From the NCBI RefSeq assembly GCF_000321225.1, contig NW_004451406.1, forward strand, positions 316,689-380,688: a stretch of DNA of 64,000 nt, in the 5' to 3' direction. The notes below the pieces were generated by a model. The model saw only the letters and a program-made list of their open reading frames with translations, was not told where the DNA came from and did not search any database. Of the stretch, positions 59,330-64,000 are shown one piece after another; within the stretch, counting starts at the first letter, position 1, and each line of letters starts with the position of its first letter. The translations under genes and the position numbers were made by a program. Source of the DNA: Odobenus rosmarus divergens (Eukaryota; Chordata; Mammalia; Carnivora; Odobenidae).

Positions 59330-59520
59330 GGTCATTGGGATGGTTAATTTTATTGGGATGGTTAATTTATGTGTTTACTTGGTTAAATTATATATAGTAC
59401 CCAGTTCTTTAATCAAACACTAATCTAGTCATTGCTGTGAAAGTATTTTGTAGATGTAATTATCATGTACAGTCCGTTGGCCTTATATTTGTGGCTTTGG
59501 AATTGGGTAATGAGTAGAGC
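59330..59520 (+). mobile_element. Possible ancient repeat with 18-bp tandem duplication
   Basis: 'gatggttaatttatgtgttt', 'acccagttctttaatcaaac' and 'gctgtgaaagtattttgtag' resemble a common mammalian repeat that I cannot name with certainty. 'attgggatggttaatttt' occurs twice at its start (from about 59334 and 59352). Confidence 0.4.
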
Positions 59521-59529
59521 CTTGAAGAT

Positions 59530-60930
59530 ATTTAATGAATGCTAGAAGAAACCTATAGTGTCTTGAAGAGAAATATGAATGTTAAAGGTGATTCTGTTCA
59601 AGACTCAGAAGGAAGTGAAAAGCATGGTAGAGAAAACTTCTGTTGTCCTGGAGAACACAAATACTGTCATGAACAGAATGTTGGGGAAATAAAATTAAAG
59701 AAAATAAGAAGGGGGCACCTGGGTGGCTCAGATGGTTAAGCGTCTGCCTTCGGCTCAGGTCACAATCCTGGAGTCCTGGGATCGAGTCCCACATCGGGCT
59801 CCCTGCTTCTTGGGGGCCTGCTTCTCCCTCTGGCTTTCTCTCTCTCTCTCTCTGTCTCTCATGAATAAGTAAATAAAAAAAAAAATCTTTAAAAAAAATA
59901 AATAAAAAAAAAAGAAAATAAGAAGGAATTGTGTATCATGCTATTGGACAATGGAGGGAAGGTCATTCTTATTATAAGGTGGCAAAAATCCTGGCTGAAT
60001 TGTGTCCTGTTGTGTGTAAAGTAGAACTTGCCAGCGTTGAACTTAGATACTTAGCTGAGGAGATTTCAAGCAAAAAATGGGAAGTGCATCTTGGTTTCTC
60101 CTTGATCCTTATAGTAAAAGGTGAGAGGAGAGAAGTAAATGGAGGAAGGAACTGTTAAGCATAAAGGAACCAGCACTTGATGATTTGGGAAATTCTCAGC
60201 CTTTCCAGATAGTGTACTCTGGAATCAGAGCCAAGGATGTGACTGGATAATTGTATGCTAAAGAGATCAGTCCCATGTTTTGTAGATTCAATTAACCATC
60301 TCTGGACAAGCAAGGATAGGGATGGGGTTATCCAGGAAGGATGTGGATATTTCTCTTGTGTAACGGCATCTACCCCCTTGAAATCCACAGAAGACTAACT
60401 TGGTTTTTAAGAGTGTTACATCAGCAGACACACTTGTACTTTGACCGAAGGGGGCACAGAGAGGGCAAAATGAAGGAAAGCTGTCAGAGTTCCGGGATTC
60501 CATACACAGGAAATGGGCTGATAGAATTACTCAGCTACAAACATGCACTATTCAAGAAAAGAAAATGATTTCTGTTTCACAGTGCAGATGCAGACTTAGA
60601 GGGCAGAGTCAGGAGTCAACGCAGTCCAGAGGTTGGGCCTACAGGACTACTGCAGGCCCATAGGGCACAGCAGGCCACAGAGAATTATACTCAGGTCTTG
60701 AAACCTGTTGGAAATTGTCCTGCTTCACTGTAAACTTGCTTTAGACTAGGGACCCGTTTATTCCTTTCCAGAGCCTTCAGAGGGAGCATGGCCTTGCCAG
60801 CATCTTTTCAAACTTCTGGCCTCCAGAACCACGAGAGAATTTATTTCTGTTGTTTTGAGCCACCCCATTTGTGGTAATTTGTTATTCTATCCCTGTGAGA
60901 CCAGTAGAGCTTGTGGAACAGTTAACAACT
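59530..60930 (+). mobile_element. MaLR internal region with 3' LTR remains
   Basis: 'gctattggacaatggaggga', 'aaggtggcaaaaatcctggc', 'gaattgtgtcctgttgtg', 'cttagctgaggagatttcaa' and 'ggaaattctcagcctttcca' follow the ERVL-MaLR internal sequence. The end (60818-60930) reads 'ctccagaaccacgagagaat ... ttgttttgagccacc', an MLT1-type LTR 3' end. A young Can-SINE interrupts it at 59713. Frames are broken and no complete gene is present. Confidence 0.7.
59713..59910 (+). mobile_element. Can-SINE, plus strand (young)
   Basis: 'gggcacctgggtggctcaga' head, (CT)n section and a long A-rich tail. A perfect 16-bp TSD, aaagaaaataagaagg, lies at 59697-59712 and 59911-59926. Inserted into the MaLR internal sequence. 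Confidence 0.97.
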
Positions 60931-63190
60931 AGATACTTCCTTAATTATATTATGCGTAACTTATGCCTCCTCTAATCTAAATGAATACTGCTTGTATAAG
61001 TCAAGGTGAATGTGGACTTCAAACACTGACTTGCTCAGTATACCAGGTTCTAAACGAAGTGAGTCATGACTAAAAGTTGTAATCGCTCTTTTCATCTCAC
61101 TTTTCCCCCTTCTTCCTCCTCTCTTTTCTTCTCCTTCTAATGTATCAGTAAGTTACCAAAAAATTTTCTTAAAAGTAGTTGAAATGTATTTAAAGTCTCT
61201 TTAATGTATGAAATGAAAAAAATAGAGAATTCTAGTTCTGGACCTAGGAGAACTTGATTTCAGTTGACTAGATCTTACAATTCCATATTTTATATACATA
61301 CATGAAGTATATATGTAAAAATATATAAATTATATATATGTGTGTGTGTATATATATACACACATATACATACACACATATGGGGAATATATAATATGAA
61401 CATATAGAATATAAAAGTTCTAATCTCATTTGGATTTTTAACAGCCTACTGGTAAAAATAATTATAGTTGTTTGAAAAAAATTCACAGGATTTACCTAGG
61501 AGATCCTAATAGTTTTAATGATGTGTTTACATGACATTTGAAAATGTATTGTAATTTCAGTCAACCAGAATAATTGTCTTAATCTATAAGTTACAAACAT
61601 ATTCACTATTTAAATGGAAAAAAAATCATCAATTAATTACTTACCATGCACTTTTTATCCTTATGAAAAATTCATAGGATAAAAGCTCCACTGCAGGTAA
61701 TTAGAGCACATTATGTATAATCACTTGCCACATTCCATGTTTTAAATCAGTCATTTTTTGTGTTCATATGTTTGAAGTAATTTCAGAAGTAAATAATCAC
61801 AGAGCCCAACAAATGAGATAAAATGTAAAACAAATATAGCAAAGTATATTAAGAAAGCAATGCAATGAAGCAGAATCTCTTCTGTGAGCAACCAGGCAGC
61901 TTTATGGTAGTTGGAGGTATTGGGAAAACAGCATTTTAATAATCACATATAGTTGAGGATCCTGGAAAATAATAATTTTTTATGCAAATACAACAGGAAA
62001 AAGTGAAGGTATAATCAAAGTGCAGTGCAATTAATAAGGGACAAGTATCTAGTGAAACAAAAGATCAAACTAGTTTTTAAAAAAGGCAATGAATGTAAGC
62101 TGTTTTAAAAAAATATTATTTTCCAGGATCCTCAACTCTAAGATACTGTAACATTTCTTCAGACATGAGTATTGCATTACGCTGAATAGATTGTAAGCTA
62201 CAGGACTGTCAGTTTCTCCAATTCACCTAGTATATTCTACACATAATCAGAATTCAGTAAACATATATTTTTAATGTAGATTCCAGGAGAACATCAATCA
62301 CAAGTCAATCAGAGAGCACAGAGACAGTCTTTTTAAAAACATAATTGAAGTGTAGAGTATAGTAGCAGTAAGAACTTCCTCAGTGCAAGTGCTAAATCAC
62401 CATTTACAAGAATAATAACCACTGGGAGTTCAAATATCAGGCTTTACACCTTAAGCAGGTTTGGGCTGTAAAGAAACACTTTCCTATAGATGGTACAATG
62501 AGGATACTCATTGAGAAGGGTATGTGTGGGAAAAGTTGCCTTTCTGCAAAGGTCTCAATGAGCAAATATGTTTCTTCTTTTGTTCAGACTATTACGAACA
62601 TAGAAAAGAGTAATAGAAATAGAATAGAATAATGGAATCCTCTAAGAATGTGTCATCAACGAACTATTTCAGGTTATTAAGTGGCTTAAAGGGTTATTGA
62701 AAACCTAATAAACCTAAAGGAACTTTTCAGAATTCTCAAAGCCGCACCTCAAAAGTGGCCACTAGGGAGTTGTTCCCTCTTTTAAAATTAGGAAGTCATC
62801 TTCTGCAATGGAAAGCTTTGATAAACTCTGTTTCCACACTGCTATTGTTGCAATAACTAGGATGCCACCACGTTCAGGAAATTGCCGCATCCAACCTCTA
62901 CTTGTACTGCTCCAAGTTCCAAAACCTTGCCATGTCAGCTCTGATCACATGAATGATCACATAAACGTGATGGAGTCCCTCGAGGCTGGTGACCTGAGGC
63001 TCTTCAGTAGTCAAAATGGTCAAGATCAAGTATTACTTCTTTCATTAAATTTCTCCAGTTTTCAGAAGAATTAGTCCCACTCAGTATCCTCATTGAATTC
63101 TGTATATTATACCATATTAGCATGCATTACAATCCCCTGCAATTATTTGTTTGTGCATCTGTTTCCATTGCTGATTTCTGATTTCCTTTA
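60931..63190. other. Unrecognised AT-rich intergenic stretch
   Basis: No gene recognised. 62190-62275 weakly resembles an L2 sense 3' end ('attgtaagctacaggactgt'). A frame of 88 codons at 62808-63074 is the longest here; it shows no domain and no clear splice context. Confidence 0.45.
61284..61390. repeat. AT/GT-rich simple repeat with palindrome
   Basis: (TA)n and (TG)n runs followed by their complement. 'tatatgtgtgtgtgtata' (about 61334) is mirrored by 'tatacacacatata' just after it, so the strand can fold back on itself. Confidence 0.85.
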
Positions 63191-63193
63191 GAA

Positions 63194-63536
63194 CAGTAGT
63201 TCTAAACTTTTTGCTCTAAAGTTGCCTTTCCAGTCTTAAAATTATCAAGTCCTTCAAAGAGGTTTTGTTTGTGTAGTAATACCTATCGGTATTTATCACG
63301 TTAGAAATTAAAACTAGAAAAGAATTTAAGGCATGGGAATTCACAAGCGTTTATTACATTAGTCATCAAAGCAATAATGCCATTAAATGTTATGCAGCCT
63401 CTGTAGATACTCATGGGAGAATGAGAGTAAAAAAGGAATAAATATCTTAATAGTATGAAAATAATTTTGACCACACTGACCCATGAAAATGTCCCCAGAA
63501 CTCCTGTGGGTCCCAAAATTATTCTGAAAACCACTG
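63194..63536 (+). mobile_element. hAT-type non-autonomous DNA transposon relic
   Basis: Starts 'cagtagttctaaactttttg' and ends 'ctgaaaaccactg', which is a mutated hAT terminal inverted repeat pair (CAGTGGTTCTCAAA type). Internal phrases 'aagtccttcaaagaggtttt', 'ttagaaattaaaactagaaa' and 'gggagaatgagagtaaaaa' fit a common mammalian MER1/Charlie-like element. No transposase frame remains. Confidence 0.7.
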
Positions 63537-63539
63537 TTT

Positions 63540-64000
63540 CAGGGAAGTGTAGTAGTTTGGAGGAATTTGAACTCTCCATGCACTGTCATAGGTTCAGACC
63601 ATGAAATGTTAGGTGAGTGAGAAACATAGTCATTAGCATTTGGGGAACCAAGTTGGGGGTTATTGTGGAAGCTCTGAATTTAAGACTTTATTTTCAGGAG
63701 AAAATAAACTGTTTACATGATTATATTTCTATCCAGATAAAAGGTAGAACTGTATGAAGTTATTACTTTCAGATCTGAAAACATTGAACACTAGAAATTG
63801 GTCCTAACTAAATAGGATACACTTTAATTAAATGAAAAGGTGAAAATATAATCATATATATACTTTTACTAGTACATTTCAATTTTACCCAAATTTGATA
63901 CATCATGGATGACATGTTGCATTCAAATCTGTTTCTATCATGATGAAAATCTATGTATCATGTTTATTTCTAAGTAGAGGTTTGTCTTATTTCCATACTA
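63540..64000. other. Unrecognised AT-rich stretch to window end
   Basis: No gene or named repeat recognised. Confidence 0.5.

Noticed and set aside
62808..63074. 88-codon plus-strand frame
   Set aside because: Mixed composition makes it look gene-like, but there is no domain, signal or convincing splice site; left as unrecognised.

Overview
This window looks like non-coding nuclear DNA from a carnivore of the Caniformia, more like an arctoid (bear, seal or mustelid) than a dog. The evidence is about sixteen Can-SINE (SINEC, tRNA-Lys-derived) copies with the head 'GGGGCGCCTGGGTGGCTCAG', a CT-rich stretch and an AAATAAATAAAATCTTT tail, plus L1 copies whose 5' UTR and 3' end are of the carnivore type. 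Many insertions still have readable target-site duplications (TSDs). I found no complete protein-coding gene, no tRNA or rRNA and no CRISPR. The sequence has one 430-base assembly gap (18017-18446).

Layout. 1-1671 is the CpG-rich 5' end of a young L1 on the minus strand, running off the left edge and inserted into older L1 sequence (1672 to about 2780). About 2935-5556 is an ancient L1 5' region, also minus, carrying three Can-SINEs. An inverted copy of one SINE together with its flank sits 2 kb away (5879-6056). A 5'-truncated L1 (7994-10467) and two 5'-inverted (twin-primed) L1s (12790-14354 and 17913-18609) follow, with more SINEs.

18.6-28.3 kb is almost free of young repeats. At its centre (about 20.70-20.96 kb) is the only gene-like signal in the window: a CpG island with two diverging first-exon candidates, each ending in a strong splice donor, around two CACGTG boxes one helical turn apart. 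This is probably a bidirectional promoter whose genes lie mostly outside the window or in introns I cannot resolve. Only one Can-SINE (28.3 kb) occurs between 17.5 and 44.1 kb. That stretch holds L2/MIR relics, a third inverted L1 (33 kb), an old L1 (34-34.9 kb) and possible degenerate ERVL-like sequence (about 37-38.8 kb).

From 42.8 kb onward the sequence is again repeat-rich. It contains an ancient L1 5' region (42.8-46 kb), eight Can-SINEs, two MaLR LTRs (50.8 and 57.5 kb), a MaLR internal region with 3' LTR remains (about 59.5-60.9 kb) and a hAT-type DNA transposon relic (63.2 kb). Nothing suggests genes working together as a system. The points of interest are the candidate promoter and several insertions whose structure records how they formed. 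Family names come from remembered consensus patterns, not from a database search.
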